From NCBI GenBank assembly GCA_964543475.1, contig CAZIYJ010000004.1, positions 124,001 to 188,000 of the forward strand: a stretch of 64,000 nt of DNA, in the 5' to 3' direction. The first letter of the stretch is position 1. Every line of letters begins with the position of its first letter. The position numbers were made by a program, and so were the translations under genes. A model generated the notes under the pieces. That model worked only from the letters and a program-made list of their open reading frames with translations. It was not told the origin of the DNA and ran no database searches. Source of the DNA: JAYSYM01 sp964543475. GTDB lineage: Bacteria; Bdellovibrionota; Bdellovibrionia; Bdellovibrionales; JAMPXM01. Below, one piece after another: positions 16,386 through 25,571 of this stretch.

Positions 16386-16423
16386 CATACTCATTCCCAA
16401 GCGGTCATGGACTAATGAGTATG
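16386..16423. terminator. Inverted repeat between convergent genes
   Basis: CATACTCATT (16386-16395) and AATGAGTATG (16414-16423) are perfect 10-bp inverted copies in the short gap between the desaturase stop and the TolC stop. There is no U-tract, so a bidirectional terminator or processing site is only a suggestion. Confidence 0.35.
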
Positions 16424-16451
16424 GCGTTCAAATGAAGTACATCATCAAAAC

Positions 16452-17708
16452 CTACTGTCCGGTTAAAGCTGCGAGCTCAGCATGTGTTTCGTAATATTCT
16501 TTGTAGAGAGAAGTTCGACGTTCACGGAATTCGTAAAGCTTTTGGAAAGCACCCAAAAGATCGGGACCGTTTTTAACACCCCTGCCGTGTTCACTTTGAG
16601 TAAGCTTTAAAAACTCTTCAGCTTTTTTAATATCGTTATCAGAGTCATGTACTAATTCATGAAGAAGCTTGAGATCTTGTCTTAACACGCGGTCGGCAGC
16701 TTTTACTTCCCGCAATCGAAGAGCTGCACGTTTTTCACTAGCGAGCGCCTCATATCTTTTCGCATTAGACTCGACCCGACTATCGAGGCCTTGCCCGAGA
16801 TCAATTGTTACCGCAACTCCTAGAGTAAACTCACGCTCTTGGCGAATTGCAGCCGAAAACTCATCTTCAAGCGTTGGAACACCAAACTTGGAGTAAACAT
16901 CCACTTGAGGAAGCCACCAACGGGATGCTTGCTTACGGGCAAGCGAGTTTACTTTCTGAATCTCAGTTAAATTTTGTACTTCTAAATTTTCACGAGCATT
17001 TCCGGCAGGAATTCCAATCTCATCTGGAGGATGCTGAAAATCACCTTTGAGCTTTAGGCCCTCATGGTCATCCATTCCGAGTGCGACGGACAGCCTGTTC
17101 TTTAAGAGATCCTGCTCTAATTTCAGTTTTTTCAGCTCTTGATTGAGCATAGTTTTATGTAATTCAAATTGTATCGTGTCAGCGTTTGTAGAAACTCCTG
17201 CTCCAGATCTTCTGCGTGCTCCTTTGATGAATGACTCATTTTTCTCGAGCGCTTCTTTGCGATCAGCTATCACTTGCACGACAGCGATCAATGCCCAAAA
17301 CGTTTTTCTAGCTTCTTTGAGCTCGCTTCCTGTTTCGATTAAATATTCAGTACGTGAGCGAGACATATTCGACTTTCGTATCTGACTTTCAAGGCGATCT
17401 TTGCCACCTCTGAAAAGGTTGACTCGTCCCTGAATCACCCAAAAGTTTTCTCGTTCGTTAATTGAAGAGCCACTCTTGAATTGTTCAGCACCAGCCGTTG
17501 CTGAAATTTGCGGAAGAAACGATCTTACAAGAGATCCAGTTCGAGAGTTAGCAGCTTTAACACTGGCCTCTGCTGCCTGCACATTTTCATTTCGTTCTTT
17601 GATGAGCTTTGGAAGATCATCGAACGCTACAACTTGTTCCGCTGCAGCGTATGTTAAATGACTGCGAAAAAAGACGGTCGCAAAAAATGCAAACAGCAAA
17701 AGCTTCAT
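16452..17708 (-). CDS. TolC-family outer membrane efflux protein
   Basis: This 418-residue protein has a signal peptide (MKLLLFAFFATVFF...TYA) and the long heptad helices of TolC/CusC-type channels, which carry efflux substrates across periplasm and outer membrane. The ATG at 17708 is preferred because AAGGA lies seven bases upstream; the ATG at 17714 is too close to it. It is the last gene of a four-gene minus-strand operon with a small CzcI-like protein, an RND pump and a short periplasmic protein. Confidence 0.85.
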   Translation of the reverse strand: MKLLLFAFFATVFFRSHLTYAAAEQVVAFDDLPKLIKERNENVQAAEASVKAANSRTGSLVRSFLPQISATAGAEQFKSGSSINERENFWVIQGRVNLFRGGKDRLESQIRKSNMSRSRTEYLIETGSELKEARKTFWALIAVVQVIADRKEALEKNESFIKGARRRSGAGVSTNADTIQFELHKTMLNQELKKLKLEQDLLKNRLSVALGMDDHEGLKLKGDFQHPPDEIGIPAGNARENLEVQNLTEIQKVNSLARKQASRWWLPQVDVYSKFGVPTLEDEFSAAIRQEREFTLGVAVTIDLGQGLDSRVESNAKRYEALASEKRAALRLREVKAADRVLRQDLKLLHELVHDSDNDIKKAEEFLKLTQSEHGRGVKNGPDLLGAFQKLYEFRERRTSLYKEYYETHAELAALTGQ

Positions 17709-17718
17709 ATTCATTTCC

Positions 17719-18168
17719 TTAATCTAAGTTAGAGAAAGCAGCGAGCAATTCTTTACCGCCCGCTTTTAGAAACACCTCAACTGTGTAAGGAGCCACAATA
17801 CCTTTTGGCAAAGCACCGATAAAAGCACCATCTTTTTGCTCAAGCGCAAATTCAGATTTCTTCTTTTTACCTTTAGCGCCTGACCATACAACGCCAGTAG
17901 CCTTCGCATCGAAGCCTTTTAGATCAGCTGGCTTCATAGCCTTGTCGTACACGTACAAGCGAGCAGTGTCGCTGGAACGTACAAGCTCAGCTTTATTTGT
18001 TGCTTGAGCGCCGGAACCTTTATCGGCGTCAGCTTTAGCAACTACGCTAGCGAGTACGCCACCGAATTTGCCAGAGTCAGATAATTTTGGACCGTGGCCT
18101 TCATCGTGAGCCTGAGCTGTTGATAAAAGTCCTAAAGATACGACTGCAGACAAGATTGTCTTCTTCAT
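17719..18168 (-). CDS. Small periplasmic protein of RND operon
   Basis: A 149-residue exported protein with a signal peptide (ends AQA) followed by HDEGHGPKLSD. The rest is a beta-rich domain (RLYVYDKAMKPADLKGFDAKATG) with a Lys-rich loop. Its ATG overlaps the RND stop (ATGA), fixing the start and showing translational coupling. It lies where a membrane fusion protein would be expected but is far too short and lacks the lipoyl and hairpin segments. It may be a metal-binding accessory; the function is not established. Confidence 0.75.
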   Translation of the reverse strand: MKKTILSAVVSLGLLSTAQAHDEGHGPKLSDSGKFGGVLASVVAKADADKGSGAQATNKAELVRSSDTARLYVYDKAMKPADLKGFDAKATGVVWSGAKGKKKKSEFALEQKDGAFIGALPKGIVAPYTVEVFLKAGGKELLAAFSNLD

Positions 18169-21100
18169 TTCCATTCTCCTTCGTGAGTGGATTGTTGTTT
18201 TGAACTTAAATACTTATTAACTGCGTTCTTACCAAATTTCAAAAATACTGTCGGCGTTACCAACAAATCTAAAAGCGTTGATGAGATCAACCCTCCGACA
18301 ATTACGACTGCCACAGGATAAAGAATTTCTTTTCCCGGCTCACCTTTTGAAAGCAGCAACGGCACAAGAGCCAGCCCTGCAGTTGATGCTGTCATTAAGA
18401 CCGGAACTAGTCTTTCTAATGATCCACGAATCACCATCTTCGCATCGAACTTCTCCCCTTCTTCACTTAAGAGATGCAGATAGTGGCTCACAAGTAGAAT
18501 CCCGTTTCGGCTTGCGATCCCGCAAAGGGTGATGAACGCCACCAGTGTAGCAACCGAAAGGGTTCTCTCGGTAATATAGATCGCGACGATACTTCCAATT
18601 AAAGCCAAAGGAATGTTCATCATGACCTGAAGACTTAGCTGGTAAGACTTAAAGTGCAAAAAGAGAACGAAGAAGATTCCAAGTAACGAGAGCATACCAA
18701 GCCAGAAGATTCTACTTGATGCGTTTTGCTGGCTTTCAAACTGCCCGCCAAGCTTAACAAAGTACCCCTCAGGCATTTTAACTTGGGCGATTTTCGCTTG
18801 AATATCTTTTACCGCACTACCTAAATCACGCCCTTGAGTATTCGCGGAAATGACAATACGACGCTGGAGATCTTCTTTGTTCACCATGTTAGGGCCGGTG
18901 CCTTGGTAGACATTGGCTACATCGCCTACGCGCACTGTTTGACCAGTCGGCATGAACTTAACAATTGTGTCGCTAATTTTTTCAGGAGTTGCTCTCGATT
19001 GATCGTCGAGCCTTACAAATACGTCATGCATTCGCTGGTTTTCTAAAAACTGACTTACTACTTCACCGTTTAAGGCGACTTCTAAATCTTCCGCTAAGGT
19101 TCCACTTCGCAGCCCAAGTTTTCCACCAGCCTCGCGATCAATCGCAATTTTTAATTGAGGAATTAGAACTAGAGGCTCCGCTTGTAAATCAACGATCCCT
19201 TTTACTGATTTTAGAGACTCATTTATTTCTCCAGCAAGTCTTCGTAGTTCGCCTAGGTCTGGACCAAAGATTTTCACAGCAATCTGAGCTCTTACACCTG
19301 ACAGCAAGTGATCGAGCCTATGACTAATTGGCTGGCCAAGGTTTACGTAAACATCGCCTGCTTTCTCAATTCGCTCACGAATCTCATTTAGTACTAGCTG
19401 CCGATCGCGCCCACCTTCTTTGAAATCAACGTCGATCTCATGCCAGTGTACACCTTCCGCATGCTCATCCATTTCAGCGCGCCCTGTTCTGCGAACAGTC
19501 GATTTCACTTCAGGAACTGAAAGAATCGCCTCTTCGACTTTAATTCCGAGCACGTCAGAAGCCGCGAGCGAAATACCTGGTGAAGCGGCAACCCCGATTG
19601 TCGCGGTACCTTCGTTGAAGCTTGGAAGAAAGTTTCGACCCATTAGCGGCAGCAGAAATAATGACGCTACTAGAAGTGCAACCGCGCCACCCATCACCGG
19701 GTAAGGTCTCGGGAGGGTCCAGGTGAGAATCTTCGAAGCTCCGCTTTTTAATCCTCTTACTAGCCGGCCATCATGTTCTTCACCTATCGCTTTTGATTTC
19801 GGAAGTAAGTAAGAACAAAGAACTGGAGTTACGGTCAGCGATACTATCAATGAAGCAATGATCGAAACAATGTAGGCAACACCGAGCGGAACAAAGAGTC
19901 GCCCTTCGATTCCACCGAGAGCGAAAAGCGGAATGAATACAAGTACGACAATTATTGTAGATAGGACAATTGAGTTTCGAACTTCTGAGGACGCTTCGTA
20001 AATGACTGTCAAGTACCCTCGAGGCGAACCCGCTGCTTTGTTTTCTTTTAAACGCCTAAAGACATTCTCGACATCCACAATTGCATCATCGACTAGCTCT
20101 CCAATCGCGATTGCTAGACCGCCGAGAGTCATAGTGTTAATTCCGAAGCCCATCACATAAAACACTATGGCAGTGATAACGAGACTTAGTGGAATCGCTA
20201 CTAACGTAATTGCTGTCGTTCTAAAGTTCATTAGGAACAGGAACAGGATAATTACAACCATGATTACGCCGTCGCGCAAAGCATGCTGAACGTTTGTTAT
20301 CGCAGCACTTATGAAATGAGACTGTTTAAATAGGTCGGTCTCTAACTTCACTCCTCCAGGGAGAGTTTTCGTCATCGCCGCAAGCTCTTTATCGATCGCC
20401 TCAGTTAAATCTATAGTGCTAGCGGTTGGCTGTTTTTGAATTGTGAGAATAACAGAGTGCTTTGCATTGATACTTCCTTCACCACGCTTTGCTTTTGCCC
20501 CGATCTTTACCTCAGCGATGTCTTTAACAAACACAGGCTGGCCAAAGTGTAGCCCCACTAGAGAATTCTGAATCTCTTCAATACTTGTAATTCGTCCGAG
20601 CGGCCTAATTAAGTACTCTTTGTCTGAAACATCGATGAATCCACCTGTGGTGTTCTCGCTAATTTCTTCAAGCGAACGCTTGAGATCTTCAATTGAGATT
20701 CCACGCTTCTGAAGTTTTTCGCTCGAAACAAGAATTTGGTATTGTTTTACTTCTCCACCCATCACGACAACTTGGCTAATCCCAGGAATTGTCATCAGCC
20801 GTGGACGTAAAGACCAATCAGCGAGTGTGCGCATATCCATTGGAGAAACTTTATTGTCAGGACTCGTAAGCCCAACGAACTGAATTTCCCCCATGATTGA
20901 AGTCACAGGCCCCATCGCCGGCAGCATACCGGGCGGTAATCTTCCTTGCAGAAGTTGAAGTCGTTCGGCAACTAATTGTCTATTTTGGAAAATCTCAGTT
21001 CCCCAATCGAATTCCACATAGACAATTGAAATGCCGATTCCACTACTTGAGCGAATCCTTAAGACGCCCGGCGTACCGTTTAAAACAGTTTCTACTGGAA

Positions 21101-21299
21101 GTGTTACAAGTGTCTCAACTTCCTCTGGCGCAAGACCGTGGGCCTCAGTAAGCACGGTGACTGTGGGTCTATTTAAGTTTGGGAACACATCTACCGGCAA
21201 CTTTGGCAAAAGCCATCCTCCGTAAACGGAGACTGAAATCGCAGCAATCAGAATGAGCAACCGATGACGTAACGAATAGAGGATCAATGCATTAAGCAT
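18165..21299 (-). CDS. Heavy-metal efflux RND transporter (CusA/CzcA family)
   Basis: A 1044-residue inner-membrane proton antiporter of the HME-RND class, full length, with two copies of the six-helix half and large periplasmic loops. N-terminal DVFPNLNRPTVTVLTEAHG and the TM4 motif GELVDDAIVDVENVF are visible. This motif differs from the classical CzcA DFG..DGAV signature of the second pump in this island, so the metal specificity probably differs. The start at 21299 has AAGGAAG upstream. The operon contains TolC and a short periplasmic protein but no canonical adaptor. Confidence 0.92.
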   Translation of the reverse strand: MLNALILYSLRHRLLILIAAISVSVYGGWLLPKLPVDVFPNLNRPTVTVLTEAHGLAPEEVETLVTLPVETVLNGTPGVLRIRSSSGIGISIVYVEFDWGTEIFQNRQLVAERLQLLQGRLPPGMLPAMGPVTSIMGEIQFVGLTSPDNKVSPMDMRTLADWSLRPRLMTIPGISQVVVMGGEVKQYQILVSSEKLQKRGISIEDLKRSLEEISENTTGGFIDVSDKEYLIRPLGRITSIEEIQNSLVGLHFGQPVFVKDIAEVKIGAKAKRGEGSINAKHSVILTIQKQPTASTIDLTEAIDKELAAMTKTLPGGVKLETDLFKQSHFISAAITNVQHALRDGVIMVVIILFLFLMNFRTTAITLVAIPLSLVITAIVFYVMGFGINTMTLGGLAIAIGELVDDAIVDVENVFRRLKENKAAGSPRGYLTVIYEASSEVRNSIVLSTIIVVLVFIPLFALGGIEGRLFVPLGVAYIVSIIASLIVSLTVTPVLCSYLLPKSKAIGEEHDGRLVRGLKSGASKILTWTLPRPYPVMGGAVALLVASLFLLPLMGRNFLPSFNEGTATIGVAASPGISLAASDVLGIKVEEAILSVPEVKSTVRRTGRAEMDEHAEGVHWHEIDVDFKEGGRDRQLVLNEIRERIEKAGDVYVNLGQPISHRLDHLLSGVRAQIAVKIFGPDLGELRRLAGEINESLKSVKGIVDLQAEPLVLIPQLKIAIDREAGGKLGLRSGTLAEDLEVALNGEVVSQFLENQRMHDVFVRLDDQSRATPEKISDTIVKFMPTGQTVRVGDVANVYQGTGPNMVNKEDLQRRIVISANTQGRDLGSAVKDIQAKIAQVKMPEGYFVKLGGQFESQQNASSRIFWLGMLSLLGIFFVLFLHFKSYQLSLQVMMNIPLALIGSIVAIYITERTLSVATLVAFITLCGIASRNGILLVSHYLHLLSEEGEKFDAKMVIRGSLERLVPVLMTASTAGLALVPLLLSKGEPGKEILYPVAVVIVGGLISSTLLDLLVTPTVFLKFGKNAVNKYLSSKQQSTHEGEWK

Positions 21300-21361
21300 T
21301 AAAGCTTCCTTTTTAAACATAGAAGATGAGCGTTAATTTTGTGAGTGATATAAAAAAGCTA

Positions 21362-21727
21362 TTACGCTATCGGAGGCCGGAAGATCGAACCTAAAGCACG
21401 AGACTTCGGATTATTAAGAGTTGACCCTCTGATTGGATCATTACCTTTTGGCTCAGGTAGACTGATTGTTGAGACGTAAGCAAAAGCAGCCACCACGTAG
21501 TTCGCATTTACTGTTATTTCATGGCTGTGGTGATGACCGCCATCCTTCGAAGAATCCGCTGGGGTTTCATCATGATGATGATCGTGAGGATGTTCGTGGC
21601 CGTGGTTCTTAACTTCATGCGCGTGGCTAAATTCAACAACTGACAAAGAAACTGTTTTGCCAACAGAACCAGTCAATACAACTGTTCCAGTGACAAAAAG
21701 TATAAAAATAAATCTAACAAAGTTCAT
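21362..21727 (-). CDS. His-rich small periplasmic protein (CzcI-like)
   Basis: The 121-residue protein has an N-terminal membrane or signal segment, a histidine cluster (HGHEHPHDHHHDE, then GGHHHSHE), and ends FRPPIA. Small His-rich proteins ahead of metal RND operons are known, for example CzcI, whose tails also carry an Arg-Pro motif. The match here is by layout, not by alignment. It is the first gene of the left RND operon. Two other small proteins in the island (39161-39484 and 50381-50713) share the Arg-Pro-Pro tail. Confidence 0.65.
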   Translation of the reverse strand: MNFVRFIFILFVTGTVVLTGSVGKTVSLSVVEFSHAHEVKNHGHEHPHDHHHDETPADSSKDGGHHHSHEITVNANYVVAAFAYVSTISLPEPKGNDPIRGSTLNNPKSRALGSIFRPPIA

Positions 21728-21804
21728 TAACACGATCCTGCAATGATCGCCAAATTCGACCCCACAAGCAATTTCAAATTGCAATAACACTACCCATTAA
21801 CCGA

Positions 21805-22623
21805 TCATTTCCAAGGCGGAAGATCACCTAGCAGATTCTGGGGCTGAAGACCTAGCTCAAGTACATTGGACCATTCCTTATCGAAATAACCTGTTAAATG
21901 TTCTTTAGCCGATGCTTGATGAACTGGAATTCCACCAAGACAAGTGTCTGATGGGCCGTAAGCATTTTCGTCGCAAACGGCGATCGTGATTTTTCTCGGA
22001 TCGGGAGCTAAAAGACCCACCCACTCTTCAATTGGCAGTAAACGATTTGGATCAACGGCAGCATCCAGAACAATTGCTCGATCCCCGAGTCGATACGCGG
22101 CTACCGTATGATAACCCCACCAAACTCTCCCGCTTGGAGAAAAGGGAGTTTTTGCTCTGAGGGTAGCCCAGGTTCCGAAAATAAACATTTTGCCAGGCTT
22201 TGGATAACCCATGCTTTCAAACTCGCGGCTATCGTGCGCTGCTCGCGCATAACAGCCGTCTTGAGGATAGAGCCACGTAGCTCGCCGCTTTCGTCCAACT
22301 GAATCCGTGTAAGCCCGCACATTACGTGCACGTTTGAATGCTGCCTCCAGCTTAGCAGCCCCTGCTGTCCACTTTGGCAATGCCGAGAGATCCATGTTGA
22401 GGCTAAAGTTCTGCTGGTAAGAATAAGCAGAATCGCTTGCCGTCATCGCCCGAGACGAAGACCCACCCGACTGAAATAAACCGCGTGAAAGATTATGCCG
22501 TGCTTGAGCTTGCGCAAAGGTTTCACCAGGAAATGCCTGTGCAGATTCCGGCAATTTTGCAGCGCCTGCAGCGTTAGCCTGCGAGAAGAATATGAGAACT
22601 AACAATAGGCTTAGGTTTCGCAC
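21805..22623 (-). CDS. Secreted protein-glutaminase-like deamidase
   Basis: The 272-residue protein has a signal peptide (ends ANA) and a pro-like N-terminal region. Its C-terminal domain shows the pattern of protein-glutaminase: the nucleophile in QDGCYARAAH (Cys124), the His in WWGYHTVAAY (His172) and the Asp in AIVLDAAVDP (Asp187). Protein-glutaminases deamidate glutamine side chains in proteins and related toxins inactivate host proteins. The catalytic spacing differs somewhat from the Chryseobacterium enzyme, so the activity is inferred. Confidence 0.7.
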   Translation of the reverse strand: MRNLSLLLVLIFFSQANAAGAAKLPESAQAFPGETFAQAQARHNLSRGLFQSGGSSSRAMTASDSAYSYQQNFSLNMDLSALPKWTAGAAKLEAAFKRARNVRAYTDSVGRKRRATWLYPQDGCYARAAHDSREFESMGYPKPGKMFIFGTWATLRAKTPFSPSGRVWWGYHTVAAYRLGDRAIVLDAAVDPNRLLPIEEWVGLLAPDPRKITIAVCDENAYGPSDTCLGGIPVHQASAKEHLTGYFDKEWSNVLELGLQPQNLLGDLPPWK

Positions 22624-22826
22624 AGGAAGATCCCCTTCTCACTCTTTTACAGAGTAAAGCCAAAGTGAGACAAATAAAGAAATCTTGATATTTCCTAAAT
22701 TGAAGTCAAAGCGACATTTCAGCAGTTGGGAAGCACTGCAAGTACCTTTCGTCTATAGTGAGACGAGCTGGCGGCACACAATTTGTAATCCTCAACTAGC
22801 TAGCGCCCCAAACTTATGGAGTTGTC

Positions 22827-23126
22827 ATGAGCAAAGCAGTCGCAATAATTTTTACAGTTCTGTCATTATTTTCAACAGCTGAGGCGCAAGCTTTGGTCTG
22901 TTTGAATAAAGCTCATGCCGCTGCGAAAGCGCTACATTCGGTAGACCAAACGGTGTCCACCTCACTAATGAACACGAAAGTAAAATCACGCTACGAAGCA
23001 ATCGACATGACCAAGCGAACGATAGAAACTTATACATTTGGTATAGAATTGAAGCTTGTTTTGATTTCCCTAGATGCCACGGAGGGCTGTAAACTCCAGT
23101 CCGTTAAAGTCGAACAGTACGACTAA
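22827..23126 (+). CDS. Small secreted protein, unknown function
   Basis: A 99-residue protein with a clear signal peptide (MSKAVAIIFTVLSLFSTAEA, about 20 residues) and two cysteines in the mature part (VCLNKAH and GCKLQS) that could form a disulfide. I do not recognise it. GGAG lies before the ATG. It is convergent with the M15-like lipoprotein gene, five bases apart. Confidence 0.6.
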   Translation: MSKAVAIIFTVLSLFSTAEAQALVCLNKAHAAAKALHSVDQTVSTSLMNTKVKSRYEAIDMTKRTIETYTFGIELKLVLISLDATEGCKLQSVKVEQYD

Positions 23127-23130
23127 GCAC

Positions 23131-23943
23131 CTAGTGACTGTGGTCCGCTGCCAATGTTACTGAAGCTGAGTCGAAGCCGCCTGAGCAACTCTTTCCCCAT
23201 GTGTTCGCAGCTTTGTCGCCAACACCTAAATGTAAACCAGTTCCAGAGTAGTATCCAACTGCGCGAATTCTTCCTCGTGCCCGCATCTTACAAAGTTCGC
23301 TTTGCGCTCTGTTTTGATCAGTCTTCGAGTTAAATCGAACATCAATAGATGTACCGTAAGGATGTCTTGTAACAGAACCACCAACGTTTTGATTGTATGG
23401 CTCTGGTCTCCACCAGTTATAGATCCGAGCGACACCAATCCCTTTTGCTTCTAACTCTGAAACGATTTTCACAGCTTCGATTGCGTGCTTCCATGTCTTC
23501 TCGTCAGGATGAACAAAGACGTGAGCTTGATCTCTTGAGTACGTGCAATCAAAAGTTCTGTGACTTTCTGGATTTGGTCTAGCAATTTGCTGACAGTATT
23601 TAAGTGACTTTGTTTCGGCGAAGCACTTCTCTACAAAGCTACGATGCTTTGGAATACCTAAATTTACCTGAGCGATTTGCGACAGAGACGCACGTGTGCA
23701 GCTACCGAGACTGCCTGTGACCGGCGAAAAATCGGGACCCAAATCCAGACCCGAACCTGGCTGTTTTAGATCGGGCTCTGATTCACCGTCGTCTTCGATA
23801 TAAGGCGAATGTCCATCAACTGCAGCCGATGCTTTATTGAATTCTTCTTGGCTGCAACCCACTTGAACGAGCGCAACGATTGCGATTAAAGCGATAGGGA
23901 CAAAGCGGCCATTAGCACTTGAAAGTGCTTTGCGTATAGTCAT
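23131..23943 (-). CDS. Lipoprotein with M15-type peptidase domain
   Basis: The 270-residue protein has a lipobox (LVQVGCS) after an N-terminal hydrophobic stretch, an acidic linker, and a C-terminal domain with RHPYGTSIDVRF and GLHLGVG. This matches the H..G...D and late His pattern of M15 D,D-/L,D-carboxypeptidases that act on peptidoglycan peptides. A zinc enzyme trimming murein is the likely role. A stem-loop at 23945-23966 covers its ribosome binding site. Confidence 0.75.
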   Translation of the reverse strand: MTIRKALSSANGRFVPIALIAIVALVQVGCSQEEFNKASAAVDGHSPYIEDDGESEPDLKQPGSGLDLGPDFSPVTGSLGSCTRASLSQIAQVNLGIPKHRSFVEKCFAETKSLKYCQQIARPNPESHRTFDCTYSRDQAHVFVHPDEKTWKHAIEAVKIVSELEAKGIGVARIYNWWRPEPYNQNVGGSVTRHPYGTSIDVRFNSKTDQNRAQSELCKMRARGRIRAVGYYSGTGLHLGVGDKAANTWGKSCSGGFDSASVTLAADHSH

Positions 23944-23944
23944 G

Positions 23945-23966
23945 TTCTACTCCGTTTTGAGTAGAA
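23945..23966 (-). promoter_or_regulatory. Stem-loop covering the M15-like gene RBS
   Basis: TTCTACTC and GAGTAGAA are perfect 8-bp inverted arms around a 6-base loop, ending two bases before the ATG. On the mRNA the purine-rich GGAG of the ribosome binding site sits in the loop and stem, so folding would reduce initiation. Confidence 0.45.
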
Positions 23967-24218
23967 TCGGACACATATGACAGGAAACACAGTCTGGAAG
24001 CGGGAGTTCTCTTCAATCGTCTAGAGGAAAATCGACAAAGCCTAATTACAAAACTCAGTCCTAGTTCGACGTAAGTCTCTTTTCCTGAATCGTCCAGCCC
24101 ACAGCCGGACCAACGAAATAGGGTTTTTGAAAATCGTTTTCGGTATCTTTCCGCCAGGTCAGGCCGGTTCAAGTAAGAAGTTTAAGCGGTACTTTGACAT
24201 CACGAGCGCCATTTGAAA

Positions 24219-24764
24219 CTAGCTGTTTTTATCGCGCGAAATGGCGCATCCAAGAGTGTTTCCGTGAGAGGAGCGCACTTCGTGGCCTCGAGATAAATCA
24301 GTAAGAGCTTCGCGTAAGAATTTTCGATCTGCTTTCTGAAAATCCTTGTTATTTGAAACCGCTCCCTCATACACAATCTTGTCATCAGACGAAAACACAA
24401 ATACGTGCGGAGTTTTCTGAGCCTTAAGCTCATCCGCCAACTTAGAATTGGAATCTTGAATTATTTCAAATGGAAGCGAAGTCTTTTTAAAATATTCGAC
24501 GGCCAATTCTTTGGATTCATTCGCATTTGAATGAACGGCGACGAATTTAAATTTTGGGAATTCTTCAGAAAGTGCTTTAAGTTCATCTACGTGGCTATTT
24601 GAGCATGGGCACTTTGCTGACAGAAACGCTACCACTAGGCCCTTGTCACCTGAATCAACTTTAACCTGCTTTTGGGTTAGAAGAGTTGTTCCTGAGATAG
24701 TTTTCGCCTCGGATGTGAAGCTGACGAACATCACAAATGCGACTGCAGATAGTTTGATTAACAT
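24219..24764 (-). CDS. Secreted thioredoxin-fold redoxin
   Basis: The 181-residue protein starts at the ATG at 24764 after TAAGGAG and has a signal peptide (MLIKLSAVAFVMFVSF). The mature part is a peroxiredoxin/TlpA-like fold with AFLSAKCPCSNSHVDEL as the redox site (Cys-Pro-Cys) and the cis-Pro region KTPHVFVFSS. It likely reduces peroxides or disulfides in the periplasm. It follows the CDF gene with a 13-base gap and is probably cotranscribed. Confidence 0.8.
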   Translation of the reverse strand: MLIKLSAVAFVMFVSFTSEAKTISGTTLLTQKQVKVDSGDKGLVVAFLSAKCPCSNSHVDELKALSEEFPKFKFVAVHSNANESKELAVEYFKKTSLPFEIIQDSNSKLADELKAQKTPHVFVFSSDDKIVYEGAVSNNKDFQKADRKFLREALTDLSRGHEVRSSHGNTLGCAISRDKNS

Positions 24765-24777
24765 TTTGTAATTCTCC

Positions 24778-25431
24778 TTAGCTGGTTTTGTCAGTTGAGT
24801 GCTGTAGGCCGCTGCGATTTTTTCGAATAGCTGCAATCGATTCGGACAGGATAGGTACTGATGACCTTAAAAATACAATCGCAATGATTAATCCGACGAT
24901 GACATCAGGCCATTTCGAGTTGAGCTGATAAACAAGAAACGCAGCGGAGAGAACGCCAACGTTTGAAATAATATCGTTACGAGAGCAAATCCAAGTCGAG
25001 CGCATGTTGATATCATCATTTCTGTGGGCAGTAAGAAGCCAGAGACAAGAGCCGTTTGCGATTAGTGCGATGGCGCCAACTATACCCATCATCTCAGCAA
25101 CCGGCACTCCAGGAGCCGTGGCTGTGTAAAGTGCTTTCGCAAATACCGCCAAACCAAAGCCTACAATTATCACGCCTTTAAGTAGCGCGGCCGTTGCTCG
25201 AATTGTTTCTGACCTATGAAGAACGTAGAGGCTGAATCCATACACGATAGCGTCGCCAAGCATATCAAGTGAATCAGCCATTAATGAAGCTGATGAAGAC
25301 AGCCACCCGGCAGTGAACTCTACTAGAAACATCGCTAGGTTAATTGCGAGAACAATCTTAAGCACTCCAGCTTGCTTTTCGCGGAGAACTTTTAGGTCAT
25401 TGGCTTTTGAATCGCAGCAGCTTTTTGCCAT
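24778..25431 (-). CDS. Cation diffusion facilitator family transporter
   Basis: A 217-residue membrane protein of the CDF family, which exports divalent metals in exchange for protons. An N-terminal Cys pair (KSCCDSK) precedes about six helices, with the TM2 metal-site motif ADSLDMLGDA and the TM5 motif SRNDIISN. It lacks the cytoplasmic C-terminal domain of longer CDFs. The ATG at 25431 is used; a GTG at 25437 is also in frame but lies inside an inverted repeat. The metal is not predictable. Confidence 0.85.
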   Translation of the reverse strand: MAKSCCDSKANDLKVLREKQAGVLKIVLAINLAMFLVEFTAGWLSSSASLMADSLDMLGDAIVYGFSLYVLHRSETIRATAALLKGVIIVGFGLAVFAKALYTATAPGVPVAEMMGIVGAIALIANGSCLWLLTAHRNDDINMRSTWICSRNDIISNVGVLSAAFLVYQLNSKWPDVIVGLIIAIVFLRSSVPILSESIAAIRKNRSGLQHSTDKTS

Positions 25432-25436
25432 GGCCA

Positions 25437-25461
25437 CTAAGTAGCGCCATTTACTACTTAG
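25437..25461. promoter_or_regulatory. Inverted repeat at the CDF gene start
   Basis: CTAAGTAG (25437-25444) and CTACTTAG (25454-25461) are 8-bp inverted arms with a 9-base spacer, five bases upstream of the CDF ATG. The size and symmetry are like operators of metal-sensing ArsR/SmtB-type repressors, but no such repressor gene is seen nearby. A stem in the mRNA is the alternative. Confidence 0.45.
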
Positions 25462-25571
25462 ATCAACTGGTCAGTTTAGCCCCTTGCTCAATAATCAAGC
25501 TGCGCTTGACTGCAATCAAAGCTTGCTCAAATTCCATTGAAAAATCGCATCTAGTTCGCTCTATTAGCAAA

